Source of the DNA: Parachlamydiales bacterium
GTDB taxonomy: Bacteria > Chlamydiota > Chlamydiia > Chlamydiales > Rhabdochlamydiaceae
NCBI GenBank assembly: GCA_020053915.1
Contig: JAGVMG010000053.1
Coordinates: forward strand, 1-64,000
Direction of reading: 5' to 3'
DNA length: 64,000 bases
The translations under genes were made by a program, and so were the position numbers. Below, one piece after another: positions 6,725 to 16,130 of the stretch (positions within the stretch are counted from its first letter, which is position 1; every line of letters begins with the position of its first letter). The notes beneath the pieces were generated by a model, which made no database searches, was not told where the DNA came from, and saw nothing but the letters and a program-made list of their open reading frames with translations.

Positions 6725-8743
6725 ATGTCTTCTTCTACCCCCCCTATTTCGTCGCCCATAATTGTCATTCCAACTTCAACGACTTCCGCGGTCATCATTA
6801 CTGAAGAGGGTTCATCATCATTTCGAGACCCCTCGCCCGATGACACAGCTCAAACTAAACCTCCGGGAGCCTCTCCATCTCCCGTACCTCTGCTGTCTTT
6901 TAGCGAGTCTGTTCTCACAAATGGCCATATCTATTCTGCTTCTCCCAGTAGTTCCAGCTCAGACCGCGCACAAGTATCTCCTTCTTCAGATCCTACGGTC
7001 ACACCCAAGGAACCATCTTACAGAAAATTATTAAGAATGGTCTCCACAACCTTCGATTCTACTCCCCGGGTAGAAACAGCAAGGTGCCAACGCTCCATCT
7101 CTTCCAATGACCACTCCAGTGGCCGCACGCGTCAATTTTTTTCCAAGGTGTGCAAAACACTCACGCCCCGACTCTATCCCAAAGCGGAAACAAGCCGCTC
7201 GCCTAAATCTGATGAGGAAATGGCAGAGTCCTCTTCGACGCATTCTCATCGAAAAAAACGAAACGGCTTGAGAAGAAAGCATAGACATCGCAAAACAATT
7301 ATTCCCCTTAGCGCCCCTCCGCACGGATTATCCTTAAGCGATCCCACCTCGAGCAGTTCTTCCTATCAACTCTCTAGCGCAGAAATCTATGGACGCTTGA
7401 TTAGAGAGTTCAGCTCTTTAAGAAAATTTTTAACCGGCTCAGTTCCTGAGCCCGTTGAAGAAATGGCTGAATTAGCTTTTGCGCTTTTGACGCGCTATCG
7501 CGGAAATGAAATGACTGTGATCCGCTTTATTTTTGATGCAGTGAAAGAAATGCCACAAAAACACCAAGAAAGGCTCGATCATTTATTATATCTGATTCAC
7601 AGCCATTTAGAAAAGGACCCCATTTTTTCTTTTTCTTTATCGCAACCCAATGAGCCTTCTGATCCGACGTCTTTTTTTTTTCTCACGCGCTACATTACAA
7701 AGGAACTCAACGATGCCATTGTGAATCCTTCTCGCTTTCCAGGAGAGGTTGCACAGTGCATTTTTACTCTTCTTAATAACTATAGAGAACAAAGTTGCAC
7801 GATTGCCCGTTTTATTAGTTATTCCGCTCGAAAATTACCTGAAACAGATCAAGAACGCCTTAACGATATATTATTCCATCTGTTTATCAACCCCGATGAA
7901 GTGCCCTTTTTCGCTCTTCTCTGGAAGTGCATCGCTATCAATCATGATCAGACAGCTTATTCTTTTATCCATAAAATGCTTAACAGCTCTGCTGATCCAT
8001 CGTATCTATCTGACCTGATTGCACGGCATACGGAATTTGAATTAACCCACCAAACTCTGCAAACGTTGTTTCGAGAAGACAACTTTTCTTCTTTGCTTTG
8101 CAAACATTACGGCCTACATACCGAGCAAGAGAAACTTCATGGATTTCATCAATCGATACTTTCCAGTTTAGAGGCTCTTTCACCCGAAAAGATCTCCCAG
8201 CTCTGCTTTGAGATGAGATACCTTCGTCAGAACTCATCCACAAGCTCTCAACTCACTGAATCGGAAAACCAGGAAATGCTGGAATCCCTAGCAGCCGCGA
8301 ACACGATTCATTTCTTAGCCTTTGCTTCTAAAATCATCGAAGATTTCTATGAGATCTCATTGTCCGATTCTTTTCGCCATGTCTTAACGATAAGACGCTC
8401 TCAGATTGAAGGATTTATCCATCATCAACTCACTCCACCTATTTCAAGCTCATCCGCTCCGTCATCGGATCTCTCCAATCTCTCTAGGATTTACATCGGA
8501 GAAATCATTGCCCTGCGCATCTTCGGTGCAAAACTTTTTAAACTTGCCCGCAATGAGAGAGAAAAAACCATTTTCCTGAGTGTATCTAAACTCTTTCAAC
8601 AACTCTCAAATGAAACAGAGCTTGGTGAACAACACCCTAGTTACGTTCGGAGTGGATTTAATCACTTTTGCCTAGAGTTCCGTGCGCGCCATCGGAAATA
8701 TATCGATAACTGTTCTAAAAATGTGATTGAGCCTATTGCATAA
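6725..8743 (+). CDS. Large Ser/Pro-rich protein with a duplicated helical module; candidate secreted effector
   Basis: 672 residues. Residues 1-220 are low-complexity, rich in Ser, Thr and Pro and probably disordered. They include a strongly basic patch (HRKKRNGLRRKHRHRK, about 175-190) that resembles a nuclear localisation signal. Residues about 245-292 and 341-388 are copies of one helical module: E-(M/V)-A-x(3)-F-x-L-L-x(2)-Y-R ... T-x(2)-R-F-I ... P-x(3)-Q-E-R-L-x(2)-(I/L)-L. The C-terminal 280 residues are predicted helical with no recognised motif. There is no signal peptide and no membrane segment. A disordered Ser-rich N-terminus, a eukaryote-like basic patch and the lack of bacterial motifs suggest a type III effector; this is inference. 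GAGG precedes the start codon. Confidence 0.65.
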   Translation: MSSSTPPISSPIIVIPTSTTSAVIITEEGSSSFRDPSPDDTAQTKPPGASPSPVPLLSFSESVLTNGHIYSASPSSSSSDRAQVSPSSDPTVTPKEPSYRKLLRMVSTTFDSTPRVETARCQRSISSNDHSSGRTRQFFSKVCKTLTPRLYPKAETSRSPKSDEEMAESSSTHSHRKKRNGLRRKHRHRKTIIPLSAPPHGLSLSDPTSSSSSYQLSSAEIYGRLIREFSSLRKFLTGSVPEPVEEMAELAFALLTRYRGNEMTVIRFIFDAVKEMPQKHQERLDHLLYLIHSHLEKDPIFSFSLSQPNEPSDPTSFFFLTRYITKELNDAIVNPSRFPGEVAQCIFTLLNNYREQSCTIARFISYSARKLPETDQERLNDILFHLFINPDEVPFFALLWKCIAINHDQTAYSFIHKMLNSSADPSYLSDLIARHTEFELTHQTLQTLFREDNFSSLLCKHYGLHTEQEKLHGFHQSILSSLEALSPEKISQLCFEMRYLRQNSSTSSQLTESENQEMLESLAAANTIHFLAFASKIIEDFYEISLSDSFRHVLTIRRSQIEGFIHHQLTPPISSSSAPSSDLSNLSRIYIGEIIALRIFGAKLFKLARNEREKTIFLSVSKLFQQLSNETELGEQHPSYVRSGFNHFCLEFRARHRKYIDNCSKNVIEPIA

Positions 8744-8800
8744 AAAACAAAAACAATCCATACACCATTAAAAGACCTAAAGTCTTATTCTGGAGTTCCG

Positions 8801-9103
8801 ATGAATTTCAAACTCATTGGCAGCTTATTGCTCTTAGCGGTAGGTACCTATTTAGTTCTACATGGCTTGACCTTAAGCCCCCCTGTCGAGACCTCGAAAG
8901 ATATCTGGCAAAAAACATCCAATTTTTTTAGCAACAATCCGATGTGGAACCCCTTAATTGAATTTTTTGGCGGATCCCCAATTGTCGAAGAACCCCCTGA
9001 GCGAGATTCCTCTTCCATTGTGAATATCTCTGTAGGTAGCGCTCTTATTCTTGCAGGAATTGCTCTTGCGCTCTTTTGTTGTAAGAAAAAATTTAAAAAA
9101 TGA
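8801..9103 (+). CDS. Small two-helix membrane protein
   Basis: 100 residues with a membrane segment at each end (about 5-24 and 74-93) and a polar middle (about 25-73) rich in Pro, Glu and Ser. It ends in a basic tail CCKKKFKK. The overall plan (IGSLLLLAVGTYLVLHG near the start, a second glycine-containing helix at the end) recalls small DUF3185-type proteins, but the match is weak. GGAG lies nine bases upstream of the ATG. The next gene starts one base after its stop codon, so the two are surely cotranscribed. Confidence 0.65.
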   Translation: MNFKLIGSLLLLAVGTYLVLHGLTLSPPVETSKDIWQKTSNFFSNNPMWNPLIEFFGGSPIVEEPPERDSSSIVNISVGSALILAGIALALFCCKKKFKK

Positions 9104-9104
9104 T

Positions 9105-11588
9105 ATGCAAACAGCACTCCTCTCTCTAATTTTACTTACAGGTGAATGCTCTAATGAGGTTCCACAAGAGAATCTCGATGTCAAAATCCGCAGCGTTGCG
9201 CATCAAGTTTCAGAAAGAGCCATAAATTATGGAGCGGGAATTGTCTTAGGTTCTGCATCAATCATCGCTCGCATCGGATGGGGCATAAGCCTCTTAACCC
9301 CCTGGGCATCCACCGTCGGAAATGAGTGCCTCCTCGTCAGCCACGTCTGCGGGACCTTCGCACGCCATCTGTTTACCCAATCCTTTGCCCGTTATGACTC
9401 CCCGATTCCCATCTCCCATCTCTCATGGCATGCTAACCGCGATCACCTTTCTCAAATCCCTGCAAACTCTCCTGAAGACAAACAACTCCTCCACTTTCTC
9501 GAGAAACGCTGGCTTGCGAAATCAACCGGTTTCTATTCAATCTTGGTCGACAGAGTCTGTCCCTGCTTTGGACTTTCAATTCAAGTTCATCCCGAGACGA
9601 CCAACTCTTATGCCAGAGATCCTTGGAACAAATTTTCTCAAACTTACACAAATAGGGTAGAAGACTGGAAACGCTCCCTTCCTCAACCTCAACATTTTCC
9701 TCTTATTTTGACACGTCCCGCCTCTTTGAATGAGTACCTTCCGTCATTGATCGAAGTGCCCTCCCAAGAGACGATCGAAGCCACCCTTGAACATGCGGTT
9801 TTAAAAGCAAAAGAGGATAATGTTATTGTCGATGTGTCGCATCTTTTCTCCGATGATTCCATAGAATGGCATGAAACCTGGAAATCCTATCAAACGCAGT
9901 TACTGCAGGCGTGCAATAAATTCCACATTAATCCAGCTCAAGTGCTTTGCATCCAAAGTTCCCAACAAGAAGCGCTTGGAGGTATTCGCCTGCTTCCCTT
10001 TTCTCAGCTCTCTCAAAAAGAGATCGATGAGCAACATCAGTTTCTATTACATTGGATCTCCAAATTTGGCCTCTCTGCAAATCGCGTCGAACTAGACCGC
10101 TGGAGCACACCTCTTGCCACACAATCTGACCAAAGCCCAATTGTGTCGATACCCTTATCTTCTAAAGAAGAGTTTTTGAATGTCTTAAACACCTTTGATC
10201 GCACCTGGGAATCAAAATATCCGGAAAAGACGTTGATGGTAAAAGGAACACTTAGCGTCTTAAAGGGACTCTTAGCAAAGCTTTCCGATGTTGCTTGGAA
10301 TGAGCGCCTCCAAAATCCTACCCGATCAGCAGTGATTCACCTTTCATTTTCTAAAATCGAAGAAATCCTTCAGCAATTAAAGGAATCGGAAGATGACTCT
10401 TCCTTTTATTACACCACATCTCAACTCGAACAGATCCACGCCCATCTCACCGCCGTTCTCGAAATCTTTTCTCCTTTTACGTTCCAAGATTTCTCAAACA
10501 TCTATCAAACTGCGTTGAAATCGATTCCTAAAGATCTCTACTCCTTAACCTCTTACGGAATCCATTCTTCAGGGATGACTAGTTTGGCAGGGATTTTTAA
10601 AACGGTTGAAAAATCGGTGGGAAAACCTCCACGCATTCTTTACGGAGATAACACATACTTTGAAAACATCAATACTGCGCAAAAAATATCCGACGCGTCT
10701 CCTTTAAGGGAAGCCACCGCAGCAGATTACGAGAACGTCGATCTGATCTTAGCCCAATACAACCCCATTTTAAGAAGAATCGATTTTGAAGTGACCGAAT
10801 ACAAGGTGGAAGAGATCGAAGAAACAGTGCATCAGATCTTCAGGACACGCTCTAATAAGCCGTTAACGCTTGCCGTAGACTGCACATTGGACTACATCGA
10901 TTCGACGCGCGTGAGAGATTTGCTCTCTGAATTTCAGGATGAAATTGAACAAGGCAAGCTGAATGTGATCGCCTACCGAAGCGGTCTTAAATTCGATCTC
11001 TTTGGAATGGACAACTATTGCGGAGCCCCGCTTTATATGATCCACAGTCCAGATTCCCACTGGGATGCATTTGACTCTCTGATTACAGATCCTTTGTTGC
11101 AAACGGATCGTTTAAGTTTGAATTGGTTTTGTCTTGCCTATCAAAATGCCGCTGAAGAGTTAGATCTGTACCGAAAACAGGTCTTTGACAACACACGCGC
11201 ACTCCTAGATAGAGTCCCTAAACGCCTTTTTTCGATGGAGCAAAAGATCAACTATCGCATTGTTCCGATCGCTGAGGATGCGGAAGCGGCATTTATCGAC
11301 ATCAAAATTTTTGGCCCTCTACATGAGATTAAAGGAAGTTTGATTGGAGGATTTCTTACATTGAAATGCATGGAGAAAAGCCATCCCCTCTTTTACCGAC
11401 CCAGCTTAGGGTTTTACCATCCCAATTTAAGCATCCTCTTTAGCGAAAAATGCACGACAATCCGCCTCACACTCGGCCTTGATCCCACACAAGTCGACGT
11501 CCTCGTCGATTGTTTCAATACCGTTGACTCGCTCAATGGCGAGCCTGCAAAGCTCCCGTTCTTACACCATATGCTCATGCACAAATAG
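9105..11588 (+). CDS. Large protein with a C-terminal PLP-dependent (fold type I) enzyme-like domain
   Basis: 827 residues from the ATG at 9105. The longer frame from 9051 would overlap the previous gene by 53 bp. The last 370 residues follow the plan of cystathionine-synthase/lyase-type PLP enzymes. YGIHSSGMTSLAGI resembles the cofactor-phosphate loop. LAVDCTLDY matches the strand with the Asp that contacts the pyridine ring. K629 in AYRSGLKFDLFG is a candidate Schiff-base lysine. TIRLTLGLDPTQVDVLVDCF matches the C-terminal domain. The first 450 residues are not recognised; they begin with a short hydrophobic stretch (LLSLILL) and contain another membrane-like segment near residues 40-65. 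The substrate is unknown, and activity is uncertain because the family match is remote. Confidence 0.6.
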   Translation: MQTALLSLILLTGECSNEVPQENLDVKIRSVAHQVSERAINYGAGIVLGSASIIARIGWGISLLTPWASTVGNECLLVSHVCGTFARHLFTQSFARYDSPIPISHLSWHANRDHLSQIPANSPEDKQLLHFLEKRWLAKSTGFYSILVDRVCPCFGLSIQVHPETTNSYARDPWNKFSQTYTNRVEDWKRSLPQPQHFPLILTRPASLNEYLPSLIEVPSQETIEATLEHAVLKAKEDNVIVDVSHLFSDDSIEWHETWKSYQTQLLQACNKFHINPAQVLCIQSSQQEALGGIRLLPFSQLSQKEIDEQHQFLLHWISKFGLSANRVELDRWSTPLATQSDQSPIVSIPLSSKEEFLNVLNTFDRTWESKYPEKTLMVKGTLSVLKGLLAKLSDVAWNERLQNPTRSAVIHLSFSKIEEILQQLKESEDDSSFYYTTSQLEQIHAHLTAVLEIFSPFTFQDFSNIYQTALKSIPKDLYSLTSYGIHSSGMTSLAGIFKTVEKSVGKPPRILYGDNTYFENINTAQKISDASPLREATAADYENVDLILAQYNPILRRIDFEVTEYKVEEIEETVHQIFRTRSNKPLTLAVDCTLDYIDSTRVRDLLSEFQDEIEQGKLNVIAYRSGLKFDLFGMDNYCGAPLYMIHSPDSHWDAFDSLITDPLLQTDRLSLNWFCLAYQNAAEELDLYRKQVFDNTRALLDRVPKRLFSMEQKINYRIVPIAEDAEAAFIDIKIFGPLHEIKGSLIGGFLTLKCMEKSHPLFYRPSLGFYHPNLSILFSEKCTTIRLTLGLDPTQVDVLVDCFNTVDSLNGEPAKLPFLHHMLMHK

Positions 11589-11698
11589 GGATTGAATTAA
11601 GTAATTTCTAGATTTTCACCAAACAAAAATTGACATCTTCTCTAAAGCATCCCTTTTGTTATTCTCGTTGAGAAATACAAAAAAGATCAGGTCAACTT

Positions 11699-12145
11699 AT
11701 GTCCACATCACATCTATCTGCATTGTCAACATCTCCCCTGCGCCCCTCCATTGAACCCATTTTGGACGAAGCCCCCATTACTAGAGATACTCTGCTTCCA
11801 GCGGCAAATGGCCTCATGACAACAGAGCTAATCGCCATTGTATTCCCAAGTCTTGACATTCTCCAAGCTGCAGTCACCCTGCCAACACATATCGATTGTC
11901 ATGTTGCTGATAAAGTTGTAGAGAAATTAGCACCTTTCATCGGAAAGCACCTTTATCCAAGCCAAATCGCTCACCATATCTTCGAGCTTGCATTTGTAGA
12001 TGCCGCGCTAAGCCCCAAACAGAGAACGGATAATATTGGGTATGTCTTTAGTAATTTAGGCAGTGGCAACGCCTACGTCATCGAAAAGCTATTCGCCTTT
12101 TATTACGGATACTCCTTTGAATACTTTGCGTCCAAAAAAGAGTAA
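11699..12145 (+). CDS. Hypothetical protein, 148 residues
   Basis: Polar Ser/Pro-rich N-terminus (about 1-35), then an amphipathic helical body with a hydrophobic stretch (TELIAIVFPSLDILQAAVTL, about 42-61). The C-terminus is aromatic (FAFYYGYSFEYF). No family was recognised. AGGT precedes the start. It converges on the DUF1328 gene with only 11 bp between stop codons. The Ser-rich start resembles other proteins of this window that may be secreted, but nothing decisive is visible. Confidence 0.55.
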   Translation: MSTSHLSALSTSPLRPSIEPILDEAPITRDTLLPAANGLMTTELIAIVFPSLDILQAAVTLPTHIDCHVADKVVEKLAPFIGKHLYPSQIAHHIFELAFVDAALSPKQRTDNIGYVFSNLGSGNAYVIEKLFAFYYGYSFEYFASKKE

Positions 12146-12156
12146 GAAAAGGCAGC

Positions 12157-12357
12157 TCAATTCGGTGCCAACTGAGGGAGGGCAGTGGGCGCCGGAGAAT
12201 GGTAGAACAGAGCATAAAAGATGGAAATCAAGAAAAGGATCACAAAAATGACAAAGAGTCCTTTTGCAATTTGAGTTGCGACACCAGCAACTCCGTAAAA
12301 ACCCAAAAGTCCAGAAACAATTGCAATAATTAAAAAAATGACGACCCAAGTAAGCAT
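12157..12357 (-). CDS. DUF1328 (YtjA-type) small membrane protein
   Basis: 66 residues matching the DUF1328 family: MLTWVVIFLIIAIVSGLLGF, then GVAGVATQIAKGLFVIF and a second hydrophobic stretch LFLISIFYALF. The Trp near the start and the LLGFxGVAG turn are the family hallmarks. The last 13 residues (Pro/Ala rich) are extra compared with typical 55-residue members. Function is unknown in all species; members are often stress induced. SD-like AAAGAGGTG lies just upstream of the ATG. Confidence 0.85.
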   Translation of the reverse strand: MLTWVVIFLIIAIVSGLLGFYGVAGVATQIAKGLFVIFVILFLISIFYALFYHSPAPTALPQLAPN

Positions 12358-12450
12358 AAAAACACCTCTTTTTCTTCACATCTAATTAGTTTTAAATTTT
12401 AAATCTATATTAAATGAGAAATTCCGAAAGTGACGATGCTGTCAACAACG

Positions 12451-13317
12451 TTATTCGCCTTTTGTCCAGGTAATGTCTCCCTCTGCCCACTCAATGATCT
12501 CGTCTTTGTCATTTAAGATCAAAGTCGTTGGACGCACAGGATCTTGTTTGTGTTGCAGATCCGACCAGTAAACCACCTGTCCGTCTTCAATCCAGGCGAT
12601 GGGGAAGTCGTTTTCATCCAATACCGCAGTAATCTCATCCGCTATCTCAACCGGCCGTGGCGCTTGTATGTGCACCTCGTCCTGTAGCTTGGTGAGATGC
12701 GATTGCAGTTTGACGCTGCGCGCAAGGGCCATCCCCATCTGTCCGGCAGCTTCTAGCCAATGGCCTGCATTCCATTCTTTTCGTCCTTCGTACAGACAGA
12801 GCGTGATTTGCGCTGCGAGCGATGCAATTGTGAGCTTGATGCCTCCATCAAGCAGGAAGGCCAAATAAAGAGCATTGTTAACGATTTTAGCACAGCTTTC
12901 GAACGCCTTTTCGTAGTCTTGGGCTTGGATGTGCTTGCTTAAGTGAACAATCTCAATGAGAAGATCGTTTGCTGTTGTCAGTACCATGCCGAGAGGATGA
13001 GCAATCAGTGTTCCTGCTACGCTGGCGGTGGAAATGAGAGTTTGAAGGAGATAATATCCCCCGTCATTGAGGTTGTTGTTTTTGATGCATTCGAACACGT
13101 TTGTGACGTTATTGTAAGCGCGCAATCCTCCCATTCCCAATGCAATTGGAAATTGAAGAGGTTGAGATAAGCTCAGGAATGGGAGCGCGACAAGCGCAAC
13201 CCGTTTTGCCTGATCTGTAGAACTTTGATCGTAAGTGGGTTTACCCACGTCATTTTCATAGTCACGATGAAAATAGAGATCTCTTTCATGCGGCTCTAAA
13301 TAACGCTCTATTTTCAT
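12451..13317 (-). CDS. Hypothetical protein with central hydrophobic region
   Basis: 288 residues. The first 35 are polar. Residues 40-200 form several hydrophobic, alanine/leucine-rich helices (VALVALPFLSLSQPLQFPIA; LLQTLISTASVAGTLIAHPL; ALYLAFLLDGGIKLTIASLA) that could insert in a membrane or pack as a helical bundle. The last 60 residues are acidic and contain two similar segments (DENDFPIAWIEDGQVVYW and NDKDEIIEWAEGDITW). No known family recognised. GGAG precedes the start. The mix of polar ends and hydrophobic hairpins would also fit a chlamydial Inc-type protein. Confidence 0.55.
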   Translation of the reverse strand: MKIERYLEPHERDLYFHRDYENDVGKPTYDQSSTDQAKRVALVALPFLSLSQPLQFPIALGMGGLRAYNNVTNVFECIKNNNLNDGGYYLLQTLISTASVAGTLIAHPLGMVLTTANDLLIEIVHLSKHIQAQDYEKAFESCAKIVNNALYLAFLLDGGIKLTIASLAAQITLCLYEGRKEWNAGHWLEAAGQMGMALARSVKLQSHLTKLQDEVHIQAPRPVEIADEITAVLDENDFPIAWIEDGQVVYWSDLQHKQDPVRPTTLILNDKDEIIEWAEGDITWTKGE

Positions 13318-13567
13318 TTAAATCTCCAGATAATTTTTGCTCTAAAACAATAAGTATTTTCACGATTTAATTCAATACTTAAAGCTCAAAACAACAACTC
13401 CGCAATAACCAAACACCCTTTTCAAAATTCACATACCACTTACAATTGAACTCTCTCTATAAAAAAAATTGTCAAAAAACCTCCAAAACCATAGATTCTT
13501 ATTTTTAAAGAAAAAACCCATCCAAATAAAATTTTCATTGGATAGGTGCAAAAACCAGAGGTTTGAG

Positions 13568-16042
13568 ATGCCCTCATTCTTATTCAGAGCCATTGCTGGA
13601 TCACTCATCTGTTTTACCTCCTTGGCTTTGGCAGCGGATCCATCGACATGTCCAAGTGAAGAAAAGCACATGCGCGCATCGGTACGACATATTGAAGGCG
13701 GCGGGATAGGATACAACCAAGGTTACACCACACTGGAAACCTTTTTAGCCCCCGATCCAAGTGAATGGGGTGTCATGCCATTTTTAGATGCAAGAGGCCA
13801 TGTCTTCGATAATGGTAAGTGGGCCGCCAATGCAGGCGTTGGAATCAGAGGAGTTTTAGGGTGCAGAGCCTATGGTCTGAACGCCTATTACGACTATCGA
13901 AATACGAAAAAGCTCCATTACAACCAAATCGGCATTGGATTAGAAACACTCGGAACATTCTGGGACATCCGGATCAACGGTTATCTCCCTGTCGGGAAAA
14001 AGATCACATCTCCGTCTGATACAAAATTCGATCGCTTTTCCGGACATCAGATGATCCTTTCCCGCAAATACCAGTTTGCCATGAAAGGAGCGGATGCAGA
14101 AGTAGGCTTTCACTTTGGTAAATCTCGACATTTTGATTTCTATGCGGCAGCTGGACCCTATTATTACATCGGGGAAGTGGGTGGAAATGCCTGGGGCGGT
14201 AAAGGGCGCGTTAGCGGCATGTTCAAAGAATACATCACGCTAGAAATCAGCAATTCTTACGACTCTCGATTTCATAACAATTTTCAAGGGCAGCTGACCT
14301 TTTCTTATCCTTTTGGTGGAAAATCGCATGTAAAGAAAAAAGGATGCCAAAGCTCCTGCAAGCTCGCTAGTGCACTTACATCGAGAATGGTCCAACCCAT
14401 AGGTAGGCAAGAGATCATTGTGGTGGGAAGCCACAGAAAGCACTCACCTGCGCTAGATCCAGTCACAGGAGAACCTCTCTACTTTGTTTTTGTTGATAAT
14501 ACGAGTCATTCCTCTGGGACTGTTGAAAGCCCTTACCCCACCTTTGCTCTCGCTCAAGCCAACTCGAAACCCGGCGACATCATCTACGTCTATCCCGGCG
14601 ATGGCACGACGACAGGAATGGACTCGGGTATTATCCTGCAAGCCAGTCAAAATCTATGGGGCTCAGGCGTTAGCCATTCGATCCAAACTTCTGCAGGAAC
14701 CGTCTCAATCCCAGCGCAAAGCAACTCCTCTCCCATGATTACGAATACCAATATCGATACAGAAGGCAATGCCATTACCTTGGCAAGCAATAACGCCATC
14801 AGCGGGTTTACCATCACATCATCGATGAATGATGCGATCTACGGGAATGATCCTCAAAACTTGGAGGTCTCTTTTTGCACGTTCGAGAACACCACTACTT
14901 ATGCAATTGAGGCTTCCTTTTCTGGCGATGCCTCCATATCTCTTACGAACAATCAGTTTTTGAACAATGTCAACGGAGTCTTTTTGACTCTTAATGGGAC
15001 ATCTACCGTTGCCTGTTCGGATAATACATTTAAAGGTCAAACTTCTGTCTCTAGCGTTCCTTTGGAGATAGCGGCCATTAGCAATGCCTTTAGTGTCAAC
15101 ATCCAGAATAACGCCTTTAGTGACAATACGACCGGCAGCATCCGATTTAGCTTGGATAACGTCGCCGATGCCGCGATCACCCTGCTCAACAATACGATGA
15201 TCAATAATGGAACGGGATCTCAGTCAAGCTTGGGATCGAGCTTTGTTCTCATTCCGAATGGGACTACCGATCATTGCTCAATCGTATTAAATGACAACAC
15301 GTTCTCCGGCAACACATCGAATTCTCTTTACGTTCATACTTCAGGTGCATTTACAGCTCTCGATGTTATAGCATCTACAAACACAATGTCCAGTAATGGG
15401 GGCTCCGCCATCGTTCTTGCCACTCCAGTCGATAGCTTGACACTGCTTGCAACAAACAACACAATCACGGAATGCAATGATAATGGAATCGCTGTAATCG
15501 CCTCGATGCTTACTTCCACTGGCAACATAACAATTACCAATAACACCATTACAGATATTGGAAATGCATCCAATGGAATTGCTATCAACCAAGACTTTTC
15601 AACTCTGAATCTAACGATCTTGAATAACAACATTAACGGATGCGAAGGGACTGGAATCATCAGCTATGCCTCTACCGGCATCGATTCTCTAACATTGAGT
15701 CTTTCAGAAAATACAATCAGCAATTGCCAAAACTTATCATCCAACGCAGCAGCTGGCCTGGATATCGAGCAATTCACCAACTTATCTGGCACATTCTTAA
15801 ACAACACCCTATCCAATAATATAGCCACTGGCGTGTTCATTGGCTCTGCAGCAACCTCTCCCTCTGTTTGCTTAGAAGTGATCGGCAACAGCACGGATAC
15901 AGGTTACTTCTTCTCAAGTGGAACAGGCGTGTTTAATTTGACGCCTTGCGATGTGGACACAGTCAACACGGGAACAATCACAACCATAGGCACGATTACC
16001 CTTGTCGAATCCTGCCCAGGAGCTGTCCCTTGTCCTCCTTAA
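13568..16042 (+). CDS. Inverse autotransporter-like protein: N-terminal beta-barrel plus right-handed beta-helix
   Basis: 824 residues from the ATG at 13568, which is preceded by AGAGG; the frame is open further upstream but has no better start. A signal peptide ends ...FTSLALA|AD (about residue 22). Residues about 35-275 resemble the intimin/invasin-type IAT barrel (GIGYNQGYTTLETFLAPD; FDNGKWAANAGVGIR; alternating Tyr/Gly strands ending FSYPFGG). A short linker leads into residues about 330-800, which form a beta-helix of asparagine ladders (NNQFLNN, NNTITE, NNTLSNN) and open with a SPYPTFALAQ..PGDIIYVYPG start-cap. This is the arrangement of surface adhesins of environmental chlamydiae. The barrel being N-terminal sets it apart from Pmp proteins. 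Confidence 0.8.
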   Translation: MPSFLFRAIAGSLICFTSLALAADPSTCPSEEKHMRASVRHIEGGGIGYNQGYTTLETFLAPDPSEWGVMPFLDARGHVFDNGKWAANAGVGIRGVLGCRAYGLNAYYDYRNTKKLHYNQIGIGLETLGTFWDIRINGYLPVGKKITSPSDTKFDRFSGHQMILSRKYQFAMKGADAEVGFHFGKSRHFDFYAAAGPYYYIGEVGGNAWGGKGRVSGMFKEYITLEISNSYDSRFHNNFQGQLTFSYPFGGKSHVKKKGCQSSCKLASALTSRMVQPIGRQEIIVVGSHRKHSPALDPVTGEPLYFVFVDNTSHSSGTVESPYPTFALAQANSKPGDIIYVYPGDGTTTGMDSGIILQASQNLWGSGVSHSIQTSAGTVSIPAQSNSSPMITNTNIDTEGNAITLASNNAISGFTITSSMNDAIYGNDPQNLEVSFCTFENTTTYAIEASFSGDASISLTNNQFLNNVNGVFLTLNGTSTVACSDNTFKGQTSVSSVPLEIAAISNAFSVNIQNNAFSDNTTGSIRFSLDNVADAAITLLNNTMINNGTGSQSSLGSSFVLIPNGTTDHCSIVLNDNTFSGNTSNSLYVHTSGAFTALDVIASTNTMSSNGGSAIVLATPVDSLTLLATNNTITECNDNGIAVIASMLTSTGNITITNNTITDIGNASNGIAINQDFSTLNLTILNNNINGCEGTGIISYASTGIDSLTLSLSENTISNCQNLSSNAAAGLDIEQFTNLSGTFLNNTLSNNIATGVFIGSAATSPSVCLEVIGNSTDTGYFFSSGTGVFNLTPCDVDTVNTGTITTIGTITLVESCPGAVPCPP

Positions 16043-16099
16043 GACTAAACAGCTTAAAACTTAGGTCACTTTGAACTCAGTACAAAGTAGAATAAAGAT

Positions 16100-16129
16100 T
16101 TGCAAAAAAATCCTTCTATTTGTTAAAAT
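16100..16129 (+). promoter_or_regulatory. Candidate promoter of the methionine operon
   Basis: TTGCAA (16100-16105) and TAAAAT (16124-16129) are 18 bp apart. Transcription would start near 16136-16137, right at the second ATG of the Met-rich leader ORF. That would make the leader message nearly leaderless, which would explain why no Shine-Dalgarno is seen. The position of the start is inferred. Confidence 0.4.
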
Positions 16130-16130
16130 C

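Noticed and set aside
6592-6804. 70-codon ORF across the start of the effector candidate
   Set aside because: It overlaps the real gene out of frame and has no ribosome site.
13469-13567. Longer N-terminus for the inverse autotransporter
   Set aside because: It would put 33 charged residues in front of a clear signal peptide; AGAGG precedes the ATG at 13568.
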